Assembly (NCBI GenBank): GCA_020558355.1
Contig: JAJCKG010000012.1
Coordinates: 1 to 64,000 of the forward strand
Length of the DNA stretch: 64,000 bases
Direction of reading: 5' to 3'
Source of the DNA: a bacterium 210820-DFI.6.37
Lineage (GTDB): Bacteria; Bacillota; Clostridia; Peptostreptococcales; Anaerovoracaceae
In this document: positions 25,774-34,652 of the stretch, piece by piece
Layout: each line of letters opens with the position of its first letter
Position numbering within the stretch: the stretch's first letter is position 1
Made by a program: the position numbers and the translations under genes
Notes under the pieces: model-generated
Seen by the model: the letters and a program-made list of their open reading frames with translations, nothing else
Databases searched by the model: none
What the model was told of the DNA's origin: nothing

Positions 25774-25781
25774 AGTATACT
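25774..25781. promoter_or_regulatory. GntR-type operator candidate, AGTATACT core, second copy
   Basis: An identical AGTATACT palindrome 66 bp from the previous one and 82 nt upstream of the GntR start, which would suit autoregulation. Confidence 0.45.
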
Positions 25782-25862
25782 TTAAACATAAAGCCGATAA
25801 CTGGAAAATCGCCAGTATGCTTTTAATACGACAAACCAATACCATTTTGTAAAGGGAACTAT

Positions 25863-26507
25863 ATGCAAAAAGAAAGTTTAAAAAGCAAAGCCTATAATCT
25901 GATAAAATCAAAAATTGTTAATTGTGAATACGCGCCTAATTCTTTTCTCAATGAAACGATGCTCATGGAAGAGATCGGATCCAGCCGGACACCAATTCGT
26001 GAGGCGCTCAGTAAGCTGGAACAGGAAAACCTGGTTACGATCCTGCCAAAAAAAGGGGTCATGGTCTCAGATTTGTCTTTAAATGAAATCAATATGATCT
26101 TTGAAACCCGGATTCTGATTGAGCCATATATTCTTTCCCATTATGGACAGTTCGTTCCTTCGGATATTCTTTCCTCTATGAAAGAAACCTTTGACCTGAA
26201 AAACTTATCGCATATATCCGCGCATGAGATCTACACAAGGGATGACCAATTTCATAAACTCCTTGTAGATTCCAGCAAAAATACTTATTTTATGCGGGCG
26301 ATGGACAATATCTACAATCAAAGCTATCGGCTGCGGGTACTCACCGGCAATCGGCAGCAGGAACGTATCCTCAATTCCAATAATGAGCATGTAAACATCA
26401 TTGAACTGATGTTAGAAAAGAAATTCGACCAGGCTTCCGAGGCTCTTAAAGTCCACCTGGAAAAATCCAGAGAAGCCAGCTTTTCTAATTTTATCAATAA
26501 TTATTGA
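25863..26507 (+). CDS. GntR family regulator with FCD effector domain
   Basis: The 214-residue protein has a winged helix (residues 1-70, with SSRTPIREALSKLEQENLVTILPKKG) and a helical FCD domain. Metal-ligand candidates are Asp and His residues in YTRDDQFHKLLV. FCD regulators commonly sense sugar acids or other carboxylates and control the catabolic genes. Divergent placement opposite the permease-M28-hexonate unit, with GTATAC palindromes between them, makes it the likely repressor. The gene begins 3 nt after a weak GGGAACTAT site. Confidence 0.85.
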   Translation: MQKESLKSKAYNLIKSKIVNCEYAPNSFLNETMLMEEIGSSRTPIREALSKLEQENLVTILPKKGVMVSDLSLNEINMIFETRILIEPYILSHYGQFVPSDILSSMKETFDLKNLSHISAHEIYTRDDQFHKLLVDSSKNTYFMRAMDNIYNQSYRLRVLTGNRQQERILNSNNEHVNIIELMLEKKFDQASEALKVHLEKSREASFSNFINNY

Positions 26508-26526
26508 CGCTTTGGGAGGTCACGCC

Positions 26527-27240
26527 ATGGAAGCTCCACTAAAAAAGAAAAAATCAAAAAAAGGATTCTGGATCCTTCTTATCATTGATATTCTGCTGTT
26601 CCTTTTAATTTGCGGTTCAGTTGCCGGCGGGTTTTACGCGGCAAAGGTTTTCGCCCAGCAGGTGGAAGAAGCGGACGCGGCCCATGTGGCGGCTATGTAC
26701 GAGGAAGCGGAAGAGGTGAATATTCCCAACGCGCTGAGAAGCTATACCGCAAAGCGACTGACAAAACAGGAAACCATTCCGGCCTACACGGTTTCCCAGA
26801 TCTACGAGCTGGATCTGAGAGAGCCAAGCGGCGTCACAGCGGCGGACCTGAAGCTGGTAACCAGCAAGGGACTTGTCGGCCTTGAGGAAGCTTTTGTCAA
26901 CGCGGAGGAAAAATACGGGGTCAACTGCGTGTTCCTCATGTCTATCGCCTCTTTGGAAAGTGCGAAGGGAACGCAGATGTTCCGCCCAAACAATATGTTT
27001 GGCTACGGCAGAACCGGTTTTTCTTCAAAGGCAGAGGGGATCAATGTGGTGGCAAGCGGCCTGTCTTCCCGCTATCTGAATCCGGGCGCGAGTCTCTACG
27101 GCGGAAGCCCTACGGTAAAAGGAGTCAACAAGCGCTATGCCGCAAACCCCCAGTGGTACGTTAAAGTAGCAAATTATATGCAGGAGTATTACGCAGTCAT
27201 CAGCAAGCGGCATAATGAAGCCCTGCAGAAAATCAATTGA
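26527..27240 (+). CDS. Membrane-anchored glucosaminidase-like protein
   Basis: The ATG at 26527 follows GGGAGGT; the frame extends upstream only through the ribosome binding site. The 237-residue protein has a Lys-rich n-region, one membrane anchor (about residues 14-36), a helical stalk, and a C-terminal FlgJ/LytG-type endo-beta-N-acetylglucosaminidase domain. Features are FLMSIASLESAKGTQMF with the catalytic Glu, the NNMFGYG segment and YAANPQWYVKVANYM. It probably cuts peptidoglycan glycan strands outside the membrane. It starts 19 nt after the GntR gene. Confidence 0.8.
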   Translation: MEAPLKKKKSKKGFWILLIIDILLFLLICGSVAGGFYAAKVFAQQVEEADAAHVAAMYEEAEEVNIPNALRSYTAKRLTKQETIPAYTVSQIYELDLREPSGVTAADLKLVTSKGLVGLEEAFVNAEEKYGVNCVFLMSIASLESAKGTQMFRPNNMFGYGRTGFSSKAEGINVVASGLSSRYLNPGASLYGGSPTVKGVNKRYAANPQWYVKVANYMQEYYAVISKRHNEALQKIN

Positions 27241-27298
27241 TGATGGATGACGCGTTAAGTATAAACACTTTTTTATAAAACGGGAAAGAGGGCAGACC

Positions 27299-28318
27299 AT
27301 GTTCAACGGAATTTTCTTTTTTACTTATATTTTTGCGGGGTTTGTAGGCTTTCTCGCAATCCTTTTGGTGGTGCTTCTTGCCCGCTACTGGACCAGTGGA
27401 AACAAGCGGCTTTTGGCTGCTATTCGTAATTTCATGATCTGTATAGCATTCATTGACGCTCTGTATTTTTATATGGAGTACCTTGCTCTGAAAACCGGCG
27501 CGCGTACAACCGCGCCTCTGATCCGCGCTTTGGACATTTTGACCTTTATCGGGCAAGTCTATTTCTGGGCCGCATATATCCGGGAAAAAAGTCAGCTGCG
27601 GGATCAAACCCGCCAAAAGCTGTTTTTTATTTCTTCCGCTCTTTCCATTTTATGTTTTATCGCAGCTATCATCAGCTACGGATTTCTCATGGATGACTAT
27701 TATTTTGTTCCGGCCGGAGCGGGAAGAACTGCCAGTATAGCCATTGAGCTTGCTCTTTGCGTCGTCCTGACTTCCATTACTGTCTTTCATCTGATAAAAG
27801 GACTTTCCGGTCTGGTTCAGAAAAAAATCCGTTTTTTTGTCACGGTTATTTCTGTTTTAATAACCATAAACGGCCTGTGGAACGCGCTTCTTGTTATCAG
27901 TCTTATGACCCATTCCTTCCTTTTTCCGGATGGTTCTACCATCGATTCCACACCTCTTCTCATTTTACTGATCAATCTCTTCACGGTTCTCTTAGTATAT
28001 CAGGAGGATTTTTCCGCATTATTCCGCACAGAAGGGAAGGGGACCGATGAAACAATCCACAAAGTTATCCACAGTTTGACTTTGGAAGAGCGCCTGGACT
28101 TTATCGCGCAGGCCCATGGGCTTACAGAGCGGGAACGGGAAGTCCTGGAGCTTGCCTATGAGGGACTGACCAATCCTGAGATTGCGGAGGAATTAATCAT
28201 CTCCAAATATACCGTAAAGCGGCACATGCATAATATCTTTGAAAAGCTTGATATTTCAACGAGAATGGAGCTGGTCCATCTGGTGAACCAGGAAAATGGT
28301 CCAGGTGGACCATTGTAA
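27299..28318 (+). CDS. LuxR-type regulator with multi-pass membrane sensor domain
   Basis: The 339-residue protein has about seven membrane helices (residues 5-245) and a C-terminal LuxR/GerE helix-turn-helix (LTEREREVLELAYEGLTNPEIAEELIISKYTVKRHMHNI, about 277-316). It resembles membrane LuxR regulators of other anaerobes, thought to sense membrane-soluble signals directly. Position just before the M28 lipoprotein gene (73 nt) suggests local control of that gene. Confidence 0.8.
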   Translation: MFNGIFFFTYIFAGFVGFLAILLVVLLARYWTSGNKRLLAAIRNFMICIAFIDALYFYMEYLALKTGARTTAPLIRALDILTFIGQVYFWAAYIREKSQLRDQTRQKLFFISSALSILCFIAAIISYGFLMDDYYFVPAGAGRTASIAIELALCVVLTSITVFHLIKGLSGLVQKKIRFFVTVISVLITINGLWNALLVISLMTHSFLFPDGSTIDSTPLLILLINLFTVLLVYQEDFSALFRTEGKGTDETIHKVIHSLTLEERLDFIAQAHGLTEREREVLELAYEGLTNPEIAEELIISKYTVKRHMHNIFEKLDISTRMELVHLVNQENGPGGPL

Positions 28319-28391
28319 TTTCCTACCCGAAAAGCGAAACTATTTAAGTAATCAGAAAATTATTTTTATTTCGTTTTTTCGGAAGGAGAAC

Positions 28392-30596
28392 ATGACCATG
28401 AAACAAAAGCTGAAAAAAATTACTTGTCTTGCGGCGGCTGCCGCGCTTGCGTTTTCACTGGCTGCCTGCGGCGGCGGTACGAAAATCAAGTCTGACCTTT
28501 CTATGTCCCCAGCTGTGGAAAACTATCTGGAAAAAGTAGATCAGGAATACGCTTACGGCATAGCCGAAACTCTGGCCTACGATGAAAAATACTTATCCAA
28601 TGAAAGTGGCTGGAGGACGGCAGGAAGCGACGCGGAGCACGCTGCCGCTGATTATCTGGCAGGGGAGATGGAGGCACTCGGCCTGGAGGATGTGGAAAAA
28701 GTCCCTGTAACTGTGGATAAATGGGAATTCAAGGGAGCTTCTCTTACCATTGATGGAACCGATGTGCGGATAGAGCCCGGCTCTTACGCTACCAATGGAA
28801 CGGACAAAGACGGTATTACCGCTGAAATCGTAGATGTTGGAACTGGTACGGCGGCTGACTATGAAGGAAAAGATGTAAAAGGCAAGATCGCTCTGGCCGG
28901 TGTGGACCAGTGGAACGTAGCCTGGATTGATCAGTACATGAATGAAGCCGCGCTTCACGGGGCCGCGGCCATCGTTACATATGACGCCGGAGGCTACGGC
29001 GCTTACTCCGATGATGTAATCAATGTACAGGATGTCTGCGCCAAGGATGTGATGCCTTGTGTCTGCATCAGTAAAAATCAGTACAAAGAAATCGCTAAAG
29101 CCATCAAAGCAGGAAACAGCACCGCGTGTTTGAAGGTGGACAGTGTTATGGAGCCAGAAAAGGGAACCAGCTATAACGTAGTAGGAAAAATCAAAGGAAA
29201 ATCCTCTGACCAGCAGATCCTTGTTTCCGGACACTATGATGTATACTGGAACGGCTTTCAGGATGACAGCTGCGCCATCGGCCTGGTGCTGGCAATGGCA
29301 AAGGCCATGAAGGATTCCGGCTACACACCGGAAAATGATATTCTCTTTATCGCTCACGGTTCGGAGGAGTGGGGCGCTACAGGCTCTCAGTTCGACTGGA
29401 CGACAGGAGCATGGGAAATGATCAATACCGCTCATCCGGAATGGGCCGGAAAAACCCTCGCGCTTCTCAACTTCGAGCTTCCTGCTCTTTATGACAACGC
29501 AAAACAGATGCAGATTCAGTGCGAACCGGAATTCGCTTCTCTGACAAAAGAATTTGTTGAAACCAGCGGGCTTGCCGCGGATCCTGTAAACGATGTCTAC
29601 CCGGACGGCATCGACAGCACCAGTATCGATACCTTCTGTCTGGAGGACGGCGTATCCTACCGGGGAGCGGGTGTCCCTCACTTTATCAATGTGCCGGGAT
29701 TTGATTCAGGAGAAGATGAGCCCAACTGGAACCAGCAGCGTTATCATACAGTAGCTGACGATAAAGACACTTATAACGCTGACGTTATGGTATCGAATCT
29801 GAATATATTCGGCGCGCTTGCCATCTACCTTGACCAGACACCCGCGCTGGAACTGGATTTCACCGCTACCTGCGATGATATCGATGAAGCCTTAAATGAA
29901 GATCTGGCGAAGGCTGCCGGCGCGGATATCGATTCCTATAAGAACGCTTCCGCTCAGCTTCGTACTGCCTCTGAGGCGCTCAATGAAAAGATCGATGATA
30001 TCAATACCCGCTATGAAAAAGCCGCAGCTGACGGAGCTTCTCCGGAAGAGCTTGACGCGATCCGCGCAGAGGGAACGGCTCTGAACAAGACAACGCTGAA
30101 AACTTACAAAGAAGTACAGGATAATCTGATCGGCATTATTCTGACATCCGATCTGGTAGTCAAGCATATGGCTTACCAGAACAATATCGAACTGATTTCC
30201 GCCATCAATGACGCTCTGAAAAAGGGCGAACTGTCCAATGAGGATGAAGAATCCGGCGCTCTGGATCTTGCGTGGCAGATCAACGGCGGCGCGGAATTCG
30301 GTTACTACAGCTTTAGCCCGGAAACCAACGAGGCTTCCCTGGATACTCTTTTAGAGGATCGAAATAAGGGCAATGTATTCTGGGGAACCGGAAAGGGCTC
30401 TCAGCTGGCTGATACTTACAAAGCCACAACTTCTCTGCTGGAGAAGGCCGCGGCCGCGGAAGCCGGAAAGAAGGTTTCCTATGATGATGAAATCGCCATC
30501 TACGCTAAAGCCATCAAGCAGCAGCAAAAGGGGCTTGCGAAGACAATGAAGGCAGAAACAAAGGCTATGAATGATTTAGCAGAAAAAATGCAGTAG
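28392..30596 (+). CDS. M28-family zinc hydrolase, lipoprotein
   Basis: The start is the ATG at 28392, after GGAAGGAGAA; a lipobox LAAC follows a signal peptide, so the 734-residue enzyme is displayed outside the membrane. The M28 ligands appear as HYD (SGHYDVYWN), Asp in FQDDSCA, EE in AHGSEEWG, Glu in LNFELPAL, and a late His in QQRYHTVADD. A PA insert precedes the zinc core and a long helical C-terminal region follows. It shares this architecture with the cytosolic M28 protein at 21750. Extracellular and intracellular forms may act on the same class of substrate. Confidence 0.85.
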   Translation: MTMKQKLKKITCLAAAAALAFSLAACGGGTKIKSDLSMSPAVENYLEKVDQEYAYGIAETLAYDEKYLSNESGWRTAGSDAEHAAADYLAGEMEALGLEDVEKVPVTVDKWEFKGASLTIDGTDVRIEPGSYATNGTDKDGITAEIVDVGTGTAADYEGKDVKGKIALAGVDQWNVAWIDQYMNEAALHGAAAIVTYDAGGYGAYSDDVINVQDVCAKDVMPCVCISKNQYKEIAKAIKAGNSTACLKVDSVMEPEKGTSYNVVGKIKGKSSDQQILVSGHYDVYWNGFQDDSCAIGLVLAMAKAMKDSGYTPENDILFIAHGSEEWGATGSQFDWTTGAWEMINTAHPEWAGKTLALLNFELPALYDNAKQMQIQCEPEFASLTKEFVETSGLAADPVNDVYPDGIDSTSIDTFCLEDGVSYRGAGVPHFINVPGFDSGEDEPNWNQQRYHTVADDKDTYNADVMVSNLNIFGALAIYLDQTPALELDFTATCDDIDEALNEDLAKAAGADIDSYKNASAQLRTASEALNEKIDDINTRYEKAAADGASPEELDAIRAEGTALNKTTLKTYKEVQDNLIGIILTSDLVVKHMAYQNNIELISAINDALKKGELSNEDEESGALDLAWQINGGAEFGYYSFSPETNEASLDTLLEDRNKGNVFWGTGKGSQLADTYKATTSLLEKAAAAEAGKKVSYDDEIAIYAKAIKQQQKGLAKTMKAETKAMNDLAEKMQ

Positions 30597-30621
30597 ACTT
30601 TAAACATCCGAAAGACAAAAC

Positions 30622-30652
30622 AGCCCGGCAGGTTTTACCTCCGGGCTTTTTG
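30622..30652 (+). terminator. Terminator of the M28 lipoprotein gene
   Basis: AGCCCGG and CCGGGCT form a 7-bp stem with a 12-nt loop, followed by four T and a T-rich tail. Confidence 0.85.
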
Positions 30653-30676
30653 CTGTTATCTCTGTTTTATCTGGAT

Positions 30677-32362
30677 TTACGATTTCTTTACCTTGCAGTT
30701 TTTGCGGAAAAAAGCGATTCCGTAGCAAACAATATCTTCGTAGCCTATATCTTTCAGATATTCGGTATAATGCTTTTCTTCAATTTGTCTAAGCGCGGCG
30801 TCACAGGCCTTACTCAACTGGCCGTATGAGGCGGCGGCTTTCAGCTCCAGCACAAAAGCCCGGGAGCCTATATCAGGAGAATAAATCAAAAGATCTGTTC
30901 TTCCCAAACCGGATTCCCGGTTGGATTTTACAATATACTTACTGCTCTGGCTCAATACTCCAGTGAGAAAGCCATGGTAAAAGCTCTCCGCGCTGTCATA
31001 AAAGCTAATCGTATTAACCAGCTGGCTGTTGAGTATTCTGGACATATGTTCTGTATCTCCAATTTCCATTGCGTCATATAGATCATGGAAATCCTGTTTT
31101 TCAATCGTTTCTCTGAACCATTTGATGATTATATTTTCGTAAACGCTTTTTAATTCTTCATTTGGGATCACTGCTTCCAGAATAATATTCCTTCCCTCAA
31201 AGCGCTCCCGTTTTTTTGTCAGATAACCTGTAAAGTACAGGAAATTCCAAAGGTTTTCTGTACTTTCCTCTATATCTTCATATGTGATTTCTTCGTGGAT
31301 ACAAATATCCAGACTTTCGCCTGCCATAAGCTGCTCAATCCGCAATCTGGTTTCCTGTCCCGCGTTTTTTATCAGCTTTTTCACAATATCGTTGGAGCTG
31401 GTATTTGCCCAGTAAGGCCGCGGAAACGCGTTTTCGTCCGCTTCCAGATCATACATAAATTTTATGACGCTCCACGGATTATAGACTTCTGTATCTCCAA
31501 ACAGATAACCGTCATACCACTTGCGCATCGTATCATACCGCGCTCTCCTGTTATAGAAAGTCATCATTTCCTCTACTTCCTGAGAAGTAAAGCCAAAATG
31601 CTCGCTGTATTGTTTGTCCAAAACAGATATGATATTCAGATGATTCAGCCCTGTAAAAATGCTTTCCCTTGAAATACGCAGGCATCCGGTAATAACTGCA
31701 AATTCCAGATACTCATTAGTCTTCAGAACAGATTCAAAAAGCGAACGAACAAGCTCTGCCATCTTACTGTAAAAACCTCTGAAATAAGCATTTTCAAGCG
31801 GTACATCGTATTCATCAATCAATAGAACCGTCTTCTGTCCGGTCGCTTTAAAAAGGCAGGTAGATAAAAATTTCAGCGCGGTATGCCAGGAGATTTCCTC
31901 TGCTGTGCCAGACGACAGCTTGCGGTACGTTTCCTTTTCATCTTCATCAAGAAAAGCTCCATCGAGAATCCAACTGTGGCGCTTAAATTCTTCCCGTATC
32001 GCCTCTTTGATCTGGTAATAGGAGAGTTCAAAGCTGCTCTGCTTTGCGGATTTCAGAGTCAGGTTGATGACCGGAAAAGCTCCCATTTTGTCTGTATATA
32101 CCGCTCCCGCTCTCATGATCTTCATATCTTTGAACAACCCTGCGTTTTCTCTGTTTTTTTCCGGATTTCCGGTATTTTCAAAGAAATACCGGAGCATACT
32201 CAGGTTCAGCGTTTTTCCAAATCTGCGGGGACGGGTAAACAGATTGACCTGTCCCTTTAAATCCAGCAGTTCTTTTATCAGCAATGTTTTATCGATATAG
32301 TAATACTGGTTTCTGACCATATCACTGAAGTTTTCTACACCGACCGGCAATGGTCTTTTCAC
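30677..32362 (-). CDS. AAA-ATPase-like protein with PD-(D/E)XK domain
   Basis: The 561-residue protein belongs to the AAA-ATPase_like/PDDEXK_9 family abundant in Clostridia and Bacteroidetes. The N-terminal LPVGVENFSDMVRNQYYYIDKT and FTRPRRFGKTLNLSML (P-loop variant RRFGKT, about residues 41-47) are characteristic, and VLLIDEYDVPLE is the Walker B. The C-terminal nuclease-like domain shows RTDLLIY and FVLELKAA. The family often occurs in many copies per genome, and its function is unknown; a defence or mobile-element role is suspected. Confidence 0.88.
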   Translation of the reverse strand: MKRPLPVGVENFSDMVRNQYYYIDKTLLIKELLDLKGQVNLFTRPRRFGKTLNLSMLRYFFENTGNPEKNRENAGLFKDMKIMRAGAVYTDKMGAFPVINLTLKSAKQSSFELSYYQIKEAIREEFKRHSWILDGAFLDEDEKETYRKLSSGTAEEISWHTALKFLSTCLFKATGQKTVLLIDEYDVPLENAYFRGFYSKMAELVRSLFESVLKTNEYLEFAVITGCLRISRESIFTGLNHLNIISVLDKQYSEHFGFTSQEVEEMMTFYNRRARYDTMRKWYDGYLFGDTEVYNPWSVIKFMYDLEADENAFPRPYWANTSSNDIVKKLIKNAGQETRLRIEQLMAGESLDICIHEEITYEDIEESTENLWNFLYFTGYLTKKRERFEGRNIILEAVIPNEELKSVYENIIIKWFRETIEKQDFHDLYDAMEIGDTEHMSRILNSQLVNTISFYDSAESFYHGFLTGVLSQSSKYIVKSNRESGLGRTDLLIYSPDIGSRAFVLELKAAASYGQLSKACDAALRQIEEKHYTEYLKDIGYEDIVCYGIAFFRKNCKVKKS

Positions 32363-32399
32363 GGTTTCACCCCCTTGTTTTCTATTTTCTATCGTTTCC

Positions 32400-33320
32400 C
32401 TATTTCCACAGCTTATCCGGATAAAGTCCCTTGTCCTTCATGGACTGCAGCGCCGCGACAACCATCTCCTTGTCTTTCCGATAGGTAACACCGTACCACT
32501 TGTCGGAGGTAGGCAGTACTTTTACAGTTGCTTTTCCCTCTTTCACCAGACGGTCCGCCACCATAGGAAGGAAGTATTCGCCCTTCATCGGGTTTTCCGC
32601 AAGGGCCTTCTCCAGAAATACCGGAAAGCCTTTTTCCATTTCCTCCATCATGCTCTTTGTAAAGCCCCAGAAGTTCATGGAAACTGTAGCGCTGTCCGGC
32701 AGCACGTTCCAGGTTTCGCCTTCATCTTCTGTGTAAGCGATCCCTTCCGGCCGGCGCATAATCTTTGTCCGCTCCGTTACCTGAGCCAGATTTCCATCTT
32801 CTGTAATCTCGCAGACGCCCCGGGCCACATGGCCGTTTTCTGTAATGGTGTTTTCCAGGCGAAAGCCTACCATGCAGTAGGAGTAGGTTTCTCCATCCTG
32901 ATGGCTGGTCAGGAAATCGTAAATGCTCTGAAAGCCGCCCGGTCCATAGTAATCATCCGCGTTGATGACCACAAAAGGTCCATCGATCAGGTGACGGCAG
33001 CTTAATACCGCATGGCCGGTACCCCACGGTTTTTCTCTGCCTTCCGGCACCTGATAAGCATCTGGAATATCTGTTAATTTCTGAAATGCGTATTCTACCT
33101 GCATATATTTGCCTGCCCGATCATCGATCAAAGCGCGAAAATCCGCTTCCATCTCTTCCTTAATCACAAAGATGACCCGCTTAAATCCGGCCATCATGGC
33201 ATCATAAAGGGAAAAATCCAGAATAATTTCTCCTTTATCGCTGATGGGATCCATCTGTTTTAAGCCACCGTAGCGGGAACCCATCCCGGCGGCCATTATA
33301 ATTAATGTTGGTTCTTTCAT
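32400..33320 (-). CDS. Sugar-nucleotide-type nucleotidyltransferase
   Basis: A 306-residue protein with a GT-A fold nucleotidyltransferase start (LIIMAAGMGSRYGGLKQMDPI, residues 5-25) and the VINADDYYGP acidic motif. It should transfer a nucleotide to a sugar phosphate. The exact nucleotide and sugar are not readable. It stands alone with its own promoter. Confidence 0.85.
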   Translation of the reverse strand: MKEPTLIIMAAGMGSRYGGLKQMDPISDKGEIILDFSLYDAMMAGFKRVIFVIKEEMEADFRALIDDRAGKYMQVEYAFQKLTDIPDAYQVPEGREKPWGTGHAVLSCRHLIDGPFVVINADDYYGPGGFQSIYDFLTSHQDGETYSYCMVGFRLENTITENGHVARGVCEITEDGNLAQVTERTKIMRRPEGIAYTEDEGETWNVLPDSATVSMNFWGFTKSMMEEMEKGFPVFLEKALAENPMKGEYFLPMVADRLVKEGKATVKVLPTSDKWYGVTYRKDKEMVVAALQSMKDKGLYPDKLWK

Positions 33321-33352
33321 GACTTGTTCCTCTTTTCTGAAATAGTACTCTT

Positions 33353-33381
33353 ATTATACGGGAAAATCCGGGTACAAGCAA
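33353..33381 (-). promoter_or_regulatory. Promoter of the nucleotidyltransferase gene
   Basis: On the minus strand TTGCTT (33376-33381) and TATAAT (33353-33358) are separated by 17 nt. Confidence 0.7.
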
Positions 33382-33453
33382 GGGGCCGGAGCCGCCCGTC
33401 ACAGGCTCATGCCATTCATTGAGTCAGAAAAAGCGGATAAATATGAGTAGTAT

Positions 33454-33482
33454 TTTACTTCTTTCCTGAAAAAAGGTATAAT
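33454..33482 (+). promoter_or_regulatory. Promoter of the shikimate-kinase-like gene
   Basis: TTTACT (33454-33459) and TATAAT (33477-33482) are separated by 17 nt, about 31 nt from the start codon. Confidence 0.65.
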
Positions 33483-33513
33483 GTTAGATATCATTTGAGT
33501 TGGAGTGAAAGCT

Positions 33514-33981
33514 ATGGAACAGAAAAACGCATCCAGAGTCTTTGTAACGGGATTCCTTGGAAGCGACCGGAAAGGTACCGCTGAAAGGCTGGCGCAAGAG
33601 CTGGGATATGATCTTATTGATCTTGACCGGGAAATTGAAAAGAAAGACGGAAGGTCCATCCAGCGGATCTGCATGATGATGGGGGAGCATGAATATCGTA
33701 ATAAAGAATATGAAATGCTGGAAGATTTGTCCCAGGAAAATAACATCGTAGTCTGCTGCGGAGACGGCATTATCTTTGACGATATGAACCGGGAGATCCT
33801 AATGAAAAATCAGGTGCTGATAGCTGACGCGGAGCTTTCCGCGGAAGAACTGTGGGAAAAGGCAAAGAATCTGACGGATTCAGTCTATGCTTTTATGCAC
33901 CAGACCGATGAAGCTCTGAAAAAAGAAAAATTTATGGAGCTTTACTGGCAGAGGAAGGATCTATACAGTCGTTTTTCATAG
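33514..33981 (+). CDS. Shikimate-kinase-like protein with altered P-loop
   Basis: The ATG at 33514 follows GGAG at 8 nt; the frame opens 9 nt earlier at a GTG inside that site. The 155-residue protein keeps the family outline (LIDLDREIEKKDGRSI, the GEHEYRNKEYEML segment with Arg, and a Gly-rich CGDG loop). The Walker A region reads GFLGSDRKGT instead of GxxGxGK[ST], and the GGG shikimate motif is CGDG. It may therefore not be an active shikimate kinase. Confidence 0.65.
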   Translation: MEQKNASRVFVTGFLGSDRKGTAERLAQELGYDLIDLDREIEKKDGRSIQRICMMMGEHEYRNKEYEMLEDLSQENNIVVCCGDGIIFDDMNREILMKNQVLIADAELSAEELWEKAKNLTDSVYAFMHQTDEALKKEKFMELYWQRKDLYSRFS

Positions 33982-34044
33982 GCGGCGGGACAGGATCTGG
34001 TACTCATACGATAACCAGTTATAACAAATTTCAGGAGGTTTTTT

Positions 34045-34593
34045 ATGATACATAAAGGTGAAGACGCTGAAAGAAGAAGCGCTCTCGCAGTTGCCGACAA
34101 AATGGCCGCTGCCGCGAAGACAGCTCCTAAGGGCTGCGGAAGAGATACCATTGTCACTTATATTCTGGATGGAGAGGATAAAGATATCCTCAGCTCCCAT
34201 ATGCGGGATATCGCCGCGGAAACCGGCGAGGATTTTTACAGGCGGGACGCTTCCAATGTAGATAACAGCCACTGCATTCTGATTATTGGGGCCATTTCCC
34301 AGCCCAACGGCCTTAGCAACTGCAGTCTGTGCGGTTTCGAAAACTGCGGGGAAATGGTAAAGGCCGGTGGCAGATGCGCGTTTAACATAACCGACCTTGG
34401 CATCGCTGTGGGTTCCGCGGTCTCCATTGCCGCTGACAACCGGATGGACAACCGTGTTCTCTTCTCAGCAGGTAAAGGGGCCCTGCGCATGAGCTTCCTT
34501 CCGCCGGAAATACAGGTCTGCTATGGAATCCCCCTTGCCACCAGCGCAAAAAGCGTTTTCTTTGACCGGGATCCGGGCAATGTACTGTTCTAA
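34045..34593 (+). CDS. DUF2148 ferredoxin-domain protein
   Basis: A 182-residue protein of the DUF2148 family. Cysteine motifs SNCSLCGFENCGEM (CxxCxxxxC, about residues 92-102) plus Cys112 suggest an iron-sulfur cluster. Family members are common in anaerobes and have no assigned function. AGGAGG lies 6 nt from the start codon. Confidence 0.85.
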   Translation: MIHKGEDAERRSALAVADKMAAAAKTAPKGCGRDTIVTYILDGEDKDILSSHMRDIAAETGEDFYRRDASNVDNSHCILIIGAISQPNGLSNCSLCGFENCGEMVKAGGRCAFNITDLGIAVGSAVSIAADNRMDNRVLFSAGKGALRMSFLPPEIQVCYGIPLATSAKSVFFDRDPGNVLF

Positions 34594-34618
34594 TTTCTAA
34601 TAAAATTCTTGTAAAAAT

Positions 34619-34648
34619 TTAAAAAGCGGAAATCGTTTCCGCTTTTAA
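34619..34648. terminator. Bidirectional terminator between DUF2148 and PAP2 genes
   Basis: AAAAAGCGGAAA and TTTCCGCTTTT form a long stem with a 3-nt loop, with A and T runs on both sides. It serves the two convergent genes. Confidence 0.88.
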
Positions 34649-34652
34649 TTTT

